A stretch of 64,000 bases of DNA from Alistipes timonensis JC136 (GTDB lineage Bacteria; Bacteroidota; Bacteroidia; Bacteroidales; Rikenellaceae), in contig NZ_FNRI01000011.1 in NCBI RefSeq assembly GCF_900107675.1, forward strand, positions 1 through 64,000. The letters run 5' to 3'. A model generated the notes under the pieces. The model searched no databases, had not been told where the DNA came from, and saw nothing but the letters and a program-made list of their open reading frames with translations. Below, piece by piece: positions 41,603 through 50,412 of this stretch. The translations under genes and the position numbers were made by a program. Each line of letters opens with the position of its first letter. Position 1 is the first letter of the stretch.

Positions 41603-41612
41603 GGGCGGTGCG

Positions 41613-41900
41613 TCAGAGGCAGGCCCGCAGGTCGGAGAACGAGAAGTCGTTCAGGACCTCGCCGCCGTCGCCCGTGGTGTGGAACTCCCACCACACGGGC
41701 ACCAGGTCGGCGATCACGTCCCGGTCGCCTTCGGGCAAACGCTCGCGTCTCCGGTAGACGATCACCGAGGCCGTCAGCCGGCATTCCGTGTCGCCGAAAG
41801 GGAACGTGAGCGAACCCGAAAAGTAACTTCCGCCCCCGACGGCCTCCGCCAGACGCGCGGCCACTTCAAGGTAAAGTTCCGATGAAACCGAATAGATCAT
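41613..41900 (-). CDS. 95-residue protein of unknown function in the terminase cassette
   Basis: I do not recognise this protein. It is 95 residues, has no signal peptide or membrane helix, and is predicted to be mixed alpha/beta: an N-terminal helix (SSELYLEVAARLAEAVGGG), strands around YFSGSLTFPFG and CRLTASVIVYRRRE, and an aromatic segment LVPVWWEFHTTG. It reads leftward from the shared control region opposite the S24 repressor and precedes terL. The context makes it a candidate terminase partner or accessory factor. It has no visible HTH motif, which argues against a typical small terminase. Confidence 0.7.
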   Translation of the reverse strand: MIYSVSSELYLEVAARLAEAVGGGSYFSGSLTFPFGDTECRLTASVIVYRRRERLPEGDRDVIADLVPVWWEFHTTGDGGEVLNDFSFSDLRACL

Positions 41901-41929
41901 TGATTATGAACCGATTTTTTGCAAAAGAA

Positions 41930-42022
41930 TTTGCAGATAAAAATAAATTGTTTAACTTTGCAGGACAAAGATAAGTTCAATATTTGAATTTTCAATACAA
42001 AAGTACAAATATTTGATATCAA
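41930..42022. promoter_or_regulatory. divergent promoters and operator-like palindromes of the terminase/repressor cassette
   Basis: Rightward promoter: TTTG (41930-41933), 19 bp, TAACTTTG (41953-41960). Leftward promoter, minus strand: ATTG (41996-41993), 19 bp, TATCTTTG (41973-41966). Between the leftward -33 and -7 lies TTCAA TAT TTGAA (41976-41988). Two overlapping 10-bp palindromes, CAAATATTTG (42006-42015) and TTGATATCAA (42013-42022), lie just before the repressor ATG. The layout is that of a CI/Cro-type switch region. Confidence 0.7.
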
Positions 42023-42041
42023 TAATTCCAATAAGAAAGCC

Positions 42042-42713
42042 ATGAACGGACGGGTTAAACTGATACGCAAACAGCTTGAGATGACGCAAGAACAGCTGGC
42101 ACAGCGACTTGGCATCGGCAAGGCGGCGCTCTCGATGATCGAGACCGGCAAGGCGGGGCTCTCGGCCCGCAACCGCAACATACTGGTTCAGGAATTGAAC
42201 GTCAATCCCGAATGGCTCGAAACCGGCAAGGGCAACATGTTCAACGCCGAACCCGACCTGACGGCCTACATGCACCGCACGGACAATTCGCTGCCGCTGC
42301 AAAGCGTGCCGCTCTATTCGATCGAGGGCACGGCAGGACTGGTGCCGCTGTTCGCCGACCGGGCGCAGGCCAAGCCCGTCAATTTCATCCACATCCCCAA
42401 CCTTCCGAAATGCGACGGGGCAATCTACATCGTCGGGGACTCGATGTACCCGCTGCTGAAAAGCGGCGACATCGTGCTTTACAAACAACTGCACGACATC
42501 GACGACATCTTCTGGGGCGACATGTACCTGCTGTCGATCGACATCGACGGCGAAGAGTACGTGACGGTGAAATACATTCAGAAATCCGACCGCGAGGGTT
42601 ACGTGAAGCTCGTGAGCCAGAACGTCCACCACGCCGACAAGGACGTGGAAATCGCGCGCATCCGCGCCATCGCACTCGTAAAGGCGAGTATCAGGATGAA
42701 CTCCATCCGTTAG
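42042..42713 (+). CDS. XRE/S24 self-cleaving repressor (LexA/CI type)
   Basis: The 223-residue protein combines an N-terminal XRE helix-turn-helix (about 5-62: LIRKQLEMTQEQLAQRLGIGKAALSMIETG) with a C-terminal S24 peptidase domain. Ser134 lies in VGDSMYPLLKSGD and Lys177 in EEYVTVKYIQK, the Ser-Lys dyad of LexA, CI and UmuD. An Ala98-Gly99 bond in IEGTAGLVPL sits 36 residues before Ser134, matching the cleavage-site spacing of LexA (35) and lambda CI (38). It should therefore be inactivated by RecA-stimulated self-cleavage after DNA damage. It is divergent from the 95-residue gene and terL, with palindromic sites in the shared 141-bp region, so it probably represses them and itself. Confidence 0.93.
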   Translation: MNGRVKLIRKQLEMTQEQLAQRLGIGKAALSMIETGKAGLSARNRNILVQELNVNPEWLETGKGNMFNAEPDLTAYMHRTDNSLPLQSVPLYSIEGTAGLVPLFADRAQAKPVNFIHIPNLPKCDGAIYIVGDSMYPLLKSGDIVLYKQLHDIDDIFWGDMYLLSIDIDGEEYVTVKYIQKSDREGYVKLVSQNVHHADKDVEIARIRAIALVKASIRMNSIR

Positions 42714-42722
42714 CAAGAGCAA

Positions 42723-42835
42723 CGAAAAATCGCGCAATCTCCGATTGCCGGAAATCAACGGGGAGCGACAGCGGGTTTGCACGCAATGTCGCTCCCCCGA
42801 TTATTTCCGGGATCGCTGCGCGACGCGATTTTTCA
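42723..42835. repeat. large imperfect palindrome after the repressor gene
   Basis: Two arms of about 48 nt (42723-42770 and 42787-42835) are imperfect inverted repeats around a 16-nt loop. Best-matched parts are GAAAAATCGCG with CGCGATTTTTC at the ends and CCGGAAAT...GGGAGCGACA with TGTCGCTCCC...ATTTCCGG inside. It starts 10 bp after the repressor stop codon and could act as a terminator or be a MITE/REP-like unit. Confidence 0.7.
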
Positions 42836-43079
42836 CTGCCGCCGCCGGGATGGAGTCGCCGACGCGGCGCGCAATGCAATGAAGCAAAGCAAGGCAAATA
42901 AAGTGGCAACCAATCCGCATGGAAAAGGCGAAGCAGCGCGAAACGAATGTGGAGCGGAGCGAGCCAATTCAACGCGATTTTTTACCGCCGCCGGGATGGA
43001 GTCGCCGAAGCGGCGCGCAATGCAATGAAGCGAAGCGAGGCAAATAAAGTAGCAACCAACCCGCATGGAAAAAAAGCGA
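42823..43079. repeat. two tandem copies of a roughly 105-bp repeat
   Basis: Copy 1 is about 42823-42930 and copy 2 about 42972-43079, offset 146-149 bp. Shared blocks include GCCGCCGGGATGGAGTCGCC, GCGGCGCGCAATGCAATGAA and GGCAAATAAAGT. Copy 1 begins inside the right arm of the palindrome at 42723-42835. Short open frames run through both copies in several frames (for example repeated NKVATNPHGK), but there is no ribosome-binding site or codon bias, so they are taken as non-coding. Together with the kduI promoter this fills the 553-bp gap 42714-43266. Confidence 0.8.
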
Positions 43080-43144
43080 GCCAAATAAAGCACCTTCCCC
43101 TATCCAACCGCCATACTCCCCTTCCGGACAATAATTTCCGGATT

Positions 43145-43208
43145 TTGGCGAACCAATTTCGGATTTTTTTGTATCTTTGCAAGGATGAAATTGGCGAACC
43201 AATTTTGA
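43145..43208 (+). promoter_or_regulatory. kduI promoter bracketed by two identical operator-like sites
   Basis: A -7 box TATCTTTG is at 43172-43179 with no TTTG at the ideal -33 distance. The 15-bp sequence TTGGCGAACCAATTT occurs twice, at 43145-43159 and 43191-43205, one on each side of the -7 box, 46 bp apart. Its core TTGG CGAA CCAA is itself an inverted repeat, as expected for a dimeric repressor site. Confidence 0.65.
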
Positions 43209-43266
43209 AAATCGGAGCCAATTTCCGCCGGAACGACCGCAATAAACTAAAATTTAACCACTTAAT

Positions 43267-44109
43267 ATGAAAACCAATTACGAAATCCGCTACGCGGCGC
43301 ATCCCCAGGATGCGAAAAGTTACGACACGGCGCGCCTGCGCCGCGATTTCCTGATCGAAAAAGTATTCTCGCCCGACGAGGTCAACATGGTCTATTCGAT
43401 GTACGACCGCATGATCGTCGGCGGCGCAATGCCCGTCGCCGAGACGCTTCGTCTCGAAGTCATCGACCCGCTGAAGGCCCCGTTCTTCCTGACCCGCCGC
43501 GAAATGGGCATTTTCAACGTCGGAGGCCCCGGCGTGGTAAAGGCCGGCGACGCCGTTTTCGAACTCGATTACAAGGAGGCCCTCTACCTCGGTTCGGGCG
43601 ACCGCGAGGTGACTTTCGAAAGCAAGGACGCCAAGAACCCCGCGAAATTCTATTTCAACTCCACGACGGCTCACCGCAACTACCCCGACAAGAAGGTTAC
43701 GAAAGCCGACGCCGTGGTTGCGCACATGGGATCGCTCGAGGGTTCGAACGACCGCAACATCAACAAGATGATCGTGAATCAGGTGTTGCCGACCTGCCAG
43801 CTGCAGATGGGCATGACCGAATTGCTGCCCGGCAGCGTATGGAACACGATGCCCGCGCACGTGCACTCGCGCCGCATGGAAGCCTATTTCTATTTCGAGG
43901 TGCCCGAAGAGCATGCCGTATGTCACCTGATGGGCGAGGTCGAGGAGACGCGTCATATCTGGATGAAGGGCGATCAGGCCGTGCTGTCGCCCGAATGGTC
44001 GATCCACAGCGCCGCCGCGACCCACAACTACACGTTTATCTGGGGCATGGGCGGCGAAAACCTCGACTACGGCGACCAGGACTTTTCGAAAATAACAGAC
44101 CTGAAATAA
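43267..44109 (+). CDS. kduI: 5-keto-4-deoxyuronate isomerase
   Basis: A 280-residue KduI that isomerises 4-deoxy-L-threo-5-hexosulose uronate to 3-deoxy-D-glycero-2,5-hexodiulosonate. The cupin metal ligands are His198 and His200 (PAHVHSRRMEAYFYF), Glu205, and His247 (SIHSAAAT). The start NYEIRYAAHPQDAKSYDTARLRRDFL and the YNMCIVNQ-like KMIVNQVLPTCQLQMGMTEL block match the family. The product feeds KduD, encoded 320 bp downstream. The substrate is what the GH88/lyase pair of PUL 1 releases. The 3' end of the gene forms one arm of a long inverted repeat. Confidence 0.97.
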   Translation: MKTNYEIRYAAHPQDAKSYDTARLRRDFLIEKVFSPDEVNMVYSMYDRMIVGGAMPVAETLRLEVIDPLKAPFFLTRREMGIFNVGGPGVVKAGDAVFELDYKEALYLGSGDREVTFESKDAKNPAKFYFNSTTAHRNYPDKKVTKADAVVAHMGSLEGSNDRNINKMIVNQVLPTCQLQMGMTELLPGSVWNTMPAHVHSRRMEAYFYFEVPEEHAVCHLMGEVEETRHIWMKGDQAVLSPEWSIHSAAATHNYTFIWGMGGENLDYGDQDFSKITDLK

Positions 44110-44188
44110 TTCATCCGGGGATTTTCAGCAAACCGGACCGTCAACAGGCCAACGCCCCTCATCGCCGGTCTGTTATTTTCGAAAGTCC
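44079..44188. repeat. long inverted repeat reaching into the 3' end of kduI
   Basis: Positions 44079-44101, including the last codons of kduI, are repeated in reverse at 44167-44188 with a single one-base difference (22-23 bp arms, 65-bp spacer). In RNA this forms a long hairpin just at the stop codon. Confidence 0.85.
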
Positions 44189-44198
44189 CCAATACAGA

Positions 44199-44236
44199 CA
44201 ATCCCCCTAAATCCCCCTTTGAGAAGGGGGACTTTA
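44199..44236. repeat. C5/G5 hairpin repeat
   Basis: The sequence AATCCCCCTAAATCCCCCTT is followed by TGAG and AAGGGGGACTTT. CCCCCTT (44213-44219) pairs with AAGGGGG (44224-44230). Its two CCCCCTAAAT/CCCCCTTT half-repeats and lack of coding potential suggest a dispersed palindromic element in the kduI-kduD gap. Confidence 0.55.
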
Positions 44237-44304
44237 TGGGAACCGGTTGCGAAAAAGTCAAGAATCGTCCATCCGCATTCCGGGTGAAATCCCGGTCGCA
44301 TGCG

Positions 44305-44380
44305 ATAAGCCCCTGCCTGAGGCGGGGGTTTGGGGGTGGGTCAGATTTGAATACGCGGTGAAACACCGCGAATACAACCG
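44305..44380. repeat. two-hairpin intergenic element, copy B
   Basis: In the kduI-kduD gap. Hairpin 1 is CCCC (44310-44313), bulged T, GCC TGA GGC, GGGG (from 44324). A G-rich tract follows (GGGGGTGGG). Hairpin 2 is CGCGGTG AAA CACCGCG (44354-44370). Aligned with copy A at 31751-31822, hairpin 2 has different bases but is still perfectly paired. Confidence 0.75.
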
Positions 44381-44429
44381 GCAGAAATGCAGTAACAACT
44401 GAAATATTCTCAAACAATACGATAATCTT

Positions 44430-45224
44430 ATGGTAAACTTTTCACTGGAAGGTAAGGTAGCGCTCGTGACGGGCGCCTCTTACGGTATCGGATTCGCATT
44501 GGCGACGGCTTTCGCACGCCAGGGCGCAAAGATCGTCTTCAACGACATCAAACAGGAGTTGGTAGACAAAGGTATGGCCGCTTACAAGGCCGAAGGCATC
44601 GAGGCCAAAGGCTACGTCTGCGACGTGACCAACGAGGAGCAGGTGAACGCCATGGTGGCGCAGATCGAGAAGGAGGTCGGCGTGGTGGACATCCTCGTCA
44701 ACAACGCCGGCATCATCAAACGTATCCCGATGGTCGAAATGACCGCCGCGGAGTTCCGCCAGGTGATCGACATCGACCTCAACGGTCCGTTCATCGTGTC
44801 GAAAGCCGTCATCCCCTCGATGATTAAGAAGGGCCACGGCAAGATCATCAACATCTGCTCGATGATGTCGGAACTGGGCCGCGAGACCGTGTCGGCATAC
44901 GCCGCAGCCAAGGGCGGTCTGAAGATGCTGACCCGCAACATCGCTTCGGAGTACGGCGAGTACAACATCCAGTGCAACGGCATCGGCCCGGGCTACATCG
45001 CAACGCCCCAGACCGCTCCGCTGCGCGAGCGTCAGGCCGACGGTTCGCGCCATCCGTTCGACTCGTTCATCGTGGCCAAGACCCCCGCGGCACGCTGGGG
45101 AACGCCCGAAGACCTGATGGGTCCCGCCGTGTTCCTCGCCTCGGACGCTTCGGATTTCGTCAACGGCCACATTCTCTATGTGGACGGCGGCATCCTGGCC
45201 TACATCGGCAAGCAGCCGCAGTAA
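44430..45224 (+). CDS. kduD: 2-deoxy-D-gluconate 3-dehydrogenase / KduD-type SDR
   Basis: A 264-residue classical SDR. The cofactor motif is TGASYGIGFALA, the NAG motif is in VNNAGIIK, and the catalytic region is ICSMMSELGRETVSAYAAAKGG. The segment GIGPGYIATPQTAPLRER and the C-terminal 'FVNGHILYVDGGILAYIGKQP' are typical of KduD/gluconate 5-dehydrogenase, which reduces 3-deoxy-D-glycero-2,5-hexodiulosonate to 2-keto-3-deoxygluconate. It is the step after KduI, whose gene precedes it by 320 bp of repeat-rich DNA. It ends at a strong bidirectional terminator. Confidence 0.94.
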   Translation: MVNFSLEGKVALVTGASYGIGFALATAFARQGAKIVFNDIKQELVDKGMAAYKAEGIEAKGYVCDVTNEEQVNAMVAQIEKEVGVVDILVNNAGIIKRIPMVEMTAAEFRQVIDIDLNGPFIVSKAVIPSMIKKGHGKIINICSMMSELGRETVSAYAAAKGGLKMLTRNIASEYGEYNIQCNGIGPGYIATPQTAPLRERQADGSRHPFDSFIVAKTPAARWGTPEDLMGPAVFLASDASDFVNGHILYVDGGILAYIGKQPQ

Positions 45225-45243
45225 AGAGCAACTATCTAAACAG

Positions 45244-45277
45244 AAAAATCCCCTGCTTTTGGAAGCAGGGGATTTTT
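45244..45277. terminator. bidirectional terminator
   Basis: A perfect 15-bp stem (45244-45258 with 45263-45277) has a TTGG loop, A-run on the left and T-run on the right. It separates the convergent kduD and ABC-F genes. Confidence 0.95.
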
Positions 45278-45293
45278 ACATATAGTGTGCATC

Positions 45294-47312
<2,019 letters not shown>

Positions 47313-49157
47313 ATGGAACAAACAAAAGTGCGGGAGTTGCAGGATGTCGTGATACGCTTCTCGGGCGATTCGGGCGACGGCATGCAGCTTACGGGCACGC
47401 TCTTTTCCGACACTTCGGCACTGCTGGGGAACGGCATCTCGACCTTCCCCGACTACCCGGCCGAGATCCGCGCCCCGCAGGGAACCGTGGCGGGCGTCTC
47501 GGGATTCCAGGTACATTTCGGCGATCACCGTGAGCTCAACCCCGGCGATTACTGCGACGTGCTGGTGGCCATGAACCCCGCGGCGCTCAAAGCCAACCGC
47601 AAATGGCTCAAAGCCGGCGCCACGGTCATCCTCGACGGCGACTCGCTCACCGAGGAGCACCTCAAAAAAGCGGGATTCGCAACGCTGGACCCGCTGGAAG
47701 AGCTCAAACTCGACGAATACAACGTCGTGATCCCCGGCATCACCTCCATGACACGCGAGGCGCTGAAAGATACCGGACTCGACAACAAGGCGATCGTCAA
47801 ATGCAAGAACATGTTCGCACTGGGCATCTGCTTCTGGCTGTTCGACCGTCCGGAAGATTACGCCCTGAAATACCTCGACGGGAAATTCGCCAAAAAGAAT
47901 CCCGCCGTGGCCGAGGCCAACAAACTGGCCATCGCGGCAGGCTATAACTACGCGGCCAACACCCACCAGTTCGCCAACAACTACACCGTAGCCCCGGCTC
48001 CCCGCGAGAAGGGCACCTACCGTTCGATCAACGGCAACGTCGCCACGGCATGGGGCCTGTGCGCCGCCGCCGAAAAGGCCGGACTGCCGCTCTTCTGCGG
48101 TTCGTACCCGATCACCCCGGCGACGGTGATCCTCGAGGAGCTGGCCAAGCGCAAGGACCTCGGGGTGAAGACCGTGCAGGCCGAGGACGAGATCGCAGGC
48201 ATCTGCACCGCCATCGGAGCCGCCTTTGCGGGCAACTTCGCCGTGACGACCACCTCGGGACCCGGCCTGTCGCTCAAAAGCGAGGCGCTGGGACTGGCCG
48301 TGATGACCGAGCTGCCGCTCGTGGTGGTGGACGTACAGCGCGGAGGCCCCTCGACGGGACTCCCGACCAAGACCGAGCAGAGCGACCTGGCGCAGGCCCT
48401 CTACGGCCGCAACGGCGAATGTCCGGTGATCGTCGTGGCCGCCTCGTCGCCCAGCGATTGTTTCCACTACGCATTCGAGGCCGGACGCCTCGCCATGGAG
48501 CACATGACGCCCGTCATCCTGCTCACCGACGGATTCATCGCCAACGGTTCCGAGCCGTGGCGCATCCCGTCGATGAAGGACTACCCCGCCATCCAGCCCC
48601 CGATCGTCGACAAGGCTCCCGAAGGCGGATTCATGCCTTATGTGCGCAACGAAAAACTGGCCCGCGGCTGGGCGTTCCCCGGCAAGGTGGGACTGGAGCA
48701 CCGCGTGGGCGGACTGGAAAAGGACTGCGTGAAGGGCTGCATCTCGCACGATCCGTCGAACCACCAGAAGATGACGCACACGCGCGCCGAGAAGGTGGCC
48801 AAAGTCGCCGAGGACATTCCGGCACAGACCGTCTACGGCGACGCCGAGGGCGATCTGCTGGTCGTCGGCTGGGGCGGCACGCGCGGCCACCTGCAGAACG
48901 CCGTGGACGAAATGCGCAGGGAAGGCAAAAAAGTTTCGCTGTGCCATTTCAACTACATCAACCCGCTGCCGAAGGGCGTGCGCGAGATTTTCTCGAAATT
49001 CGGGAAGATCGTCGTCTGCGAGCTGAACGAAGGTCAGTTCGCCAACTACCTGCGCCAGAACCTCCAGGAGTTCCCCTACGAACAGTACAACAAGTGCGAG
49101 GGACTGCCCTTCACGGTTGTAGAGCTTAAACAGAAATTCGAATCCTTACTGAAGTAA
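47313..49157 (+). CDS. korA: 2-oxoacid:ferredoxin oxidoreductase, fused gamma-alpha subunit
   Basis: A 614-residue subunit. The N-terminal about 190 residues form the gamma domain (VIRFSGDSGDGMQLTGTLF, FPDYPAEIRAPQGTVAGVSGFQVHFG). The rest is the alpha domain, with GNVATAWGLCAAAEKAGLPLFCGSYPITPAT, VQAEDEIAGICTAIGAAFAGNFAVTTTSGPGLSLKSEALGLA and the C-terminal transketolase-like region 'DLLVVGWGGTRGHLQ'. The gamma-alpha fusion is standard for 2-oxoglutarate:ferredoxin oxidoreductase in Bacteroidota. It decarboxylates a 2-oxoacid to acyl-CoA with reduced ferredoxin, using the TPP subunit KorB encoded 2 bp downstream. 2-Oxoglutarate is the likely but unproven substrate. Confidence 0.93.
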   Translation: MEQTKVRELQDVVIRFSGDSGDGMQLTGTLFSDTSALLGNGISTFPDYPAEIRAPQGTVAGVSGFQVHFGDHRELNPGDYCDVLVAMNPAALKANRKWLKAGATVILDGDSLTEEHLKKAGFATLDPLEELKLDEYNVVIPGITSMTREALKDTGLDNKAIVKCKNMFALGICFWLFDRPEDYALKYLDGKFAKKNPAVAEANKLAIAAGYNYAANTHQFANNYTVAPAPREKGTYRSINGNVATAWGLCAAAEKAGLPLFCGSYPITPATVILEELAKRKDLGVKTVQAEDEIAGICTAIGAAFAGNFAVTTTSGPGLSLKSEALGLAVMTELPLVVVDVQRGGPSTGLPTKTEQSDLAQALYGRNGECPVIVVAASSPSDCFHYAFEAGRLAMEHMTPVILLTDGFIANGSEPWRIPSMKDYPAIQPPIVDKAPEGGFMPYVRNEKLARGWAFPGKVGLEHRVGGLEKDCVKGCISHDPSNHQKMTHTRAEKVAKVAEDIPAQTVYGDAEGDLLVVGWGGTRGHLQNAVDEMRREGKKVSLCHFNYINPLPKGVREIFSKFGKIVVCELNEGQFANYLRQNLQEFPYEQYNKCEGLPFTVVELKQKFESLLK

Positions 49158-49159
49158 CC

Positions 49160-50191
49160 ATGGCAGACTATAAATACACCCCTGCGGATTTCAAAAGCGA
49201 CCAGGAGGTACGCTGGTGCCCCGGATGCGGCGACCACGCCATTCTGAACGCCGTGCAGCGCGCGCTGCCCGAGATTGCCGACGCACTCGACACGCCCCAC
49301 AACCTGTTTACGTTCGTCTCGGGCATCGGCTGCTCGTCGCGTTTCATCTACTACATGAAGACCTACGGATTTCACTCCGTGCACGGACGCGCCAACGCCG
49401 TGGCGACGGGCGTCAAAACCGCCAACCCGCGCCTCTCGGTGTGGGTGACGACGGGCGACGGCGACTCGCTGGCCATCGGCGGCAACCACTTCATCCACGC
49501 CATCCGCCGCAACGTGGACCTGAACGTCATCCTGTTCAACAACGAGATTTACGGCCTCACCAAAGGCCAGTACTCCCCCACCTCGAAGCTGGGCAAGATC
49601 ACCAAGACCTCGCCTTACGGCACGGTCGAGAAGCCGTTCAACCCCGGCGAACTGGTGATCGGCGCCAAAGGCACGTTCTTCGCCCGCACGATCGACATGG
49701 AGGTTCAGCTTTCGAAAGAGTGCATGATCGCCGCCGCCAAGCACAAGGGTATGTCGGTGATCGAGGCATTGCAGAACTGCGTGATCTTCAACGACAAGAC
49801 CCACTACGACTTTGCCGCCGACAAAGCCACGCGCGCCGAGCGCACGGTGACGCTGCGCCACGGCGAGAAGATGCTCTTCGGCGCCAACCGGGAGAAAGGA
49901 CTCGTGTTCGAGAACATGAAGCTCAAAGTGGTTACCGTGGGCCGGGACGGCTATACGCTGGACGACGTGCTGACGCACGACGCCCACGAGCGCGACACGA
50001 CGCTGCATTCGATGCTGGCGGCCATGAAATACCCCGACTATCCGGTAGCGCTGGGCGTCATCCGCGAGGTCGAGGACGACACGGTCTACGATCTCGCAGT
50101 GGAGCGTCAGGTCGAAGAGGTAAAGGCCGCGAGCAAGATCCGCTGCGTGGACGACCTGCTTCGTTCGGGCGCCACGTGGGAGGTGGAATAA
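49160..50191 (+). CDS. korB: 2-oxoacid:ferredoxin oxidoreductase, beta (TPP) subunit
   Basis: A 343-residue TPP-binding subunit. The start has RWCPGCGDHAILNA, then VSGIGCSSRFIYYM and HGRANAVATGVKTANP. The TPP/Mg motif GDGDSLAIGGNHFIHAIRRN leads to NNEIYGLTKGQYSPTS. This gene starts 2 bp after korA and ends before a terminator, so the two form a bicistronic operon. Confidence 0.94.
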   Translation: MADYKYTPADFKSDQEVRWCPGCGDHAILNAVQRALPEIADALDTPHNLFTFVSGIGCSSRFIYYMKTYGFHSVHGRANAVATGVKTANPRLSVWVTTGDGDSLAIGGNHFIHAIRRNVDLNVILFNNEIYGLTKGQYSPTSKLGKITKTSPYGTVEKPFNPGELVIGAKGTFFARTIDMEVQLSKECMIAAAKHKGMSVIEALQNCVIFNDKTHYDFAADKATRAERTVTLRHGEKMLFGANREKGLVFENMKLKVVTVGRDGYTLDDVLTHDAHERDTTLHSMLAAMKYPDYPVALGVIREVEDDTVYDLAVERQVEEVKAASKIRCVDDLLRSGATWEVE

Positions 50192-50220
50192 CCCGTTTTT
50201 AGACCGCCGAAACGCTTCGG

Positions 50221-50246
50221 GACGCTGAAAAATCATTTTCAGCGTC
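50221..50246 (+). terminator. korAB terminator
   Basis: An 11-bp perfect stem (GACGCTGAAAA/TTTTCAGCGTC) with an ATCA loop is followed by TCTTTTTTT on the plus strand, 30 nt after korB. Confidence 0.93.
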
Positions 50247-50264
50247 TCTTTTTTTGCTTCGGAT

Positions 50265-50295
50265 TTTGCAGAATAAAAAAATCCGATTATCTTTG
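50265..50295 (+). promoter_or_regulatory. consensus promoter of the tRNA-Ala gene
   Basis: TTTG (50265-50268), exactly 19 bp, then TATCTTTG (50288-50295), 10 bp before the tRNA 5' end. Confidence 0.82.
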
Positions 50296-50305
50296 TACCC
50301 GCAAT

Positions 50306-50382
<77 letters not shown>

Positions 50383-50387
50383 AAAAA

Positions 50388-50412
50388 GAGACCATCGAAA
50401 TTCGATGGTCTC
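50388..50412 (+). terminator. tRNA-Ala terminator
   Basis: A 12-bp inverted repeat (GAGACCATCGAA with TTCGATGGTCTC, one central base) is followed by TTTT, 5 nt after the tRNA. Confidence 0.88.

Noticed and set aside
39825..41900. Attachment sites bounding the terminase cassette
   Set aside because: No convincing direct repeat was found that flanks the cassette. The short TTAACGCA repeat near 39895-39910 lies only on one side, and the TTGGCGAACCAATTT pair belongs to the kduI promoter.
42777..43270. Small open frames over the tandem repeats, such as those with repeated NKVATNPHGK
   Set aside because: They exist on both strands and in several frames because the DNA itself is repeated. There is no ribosome-binding site, codon bias or domain.
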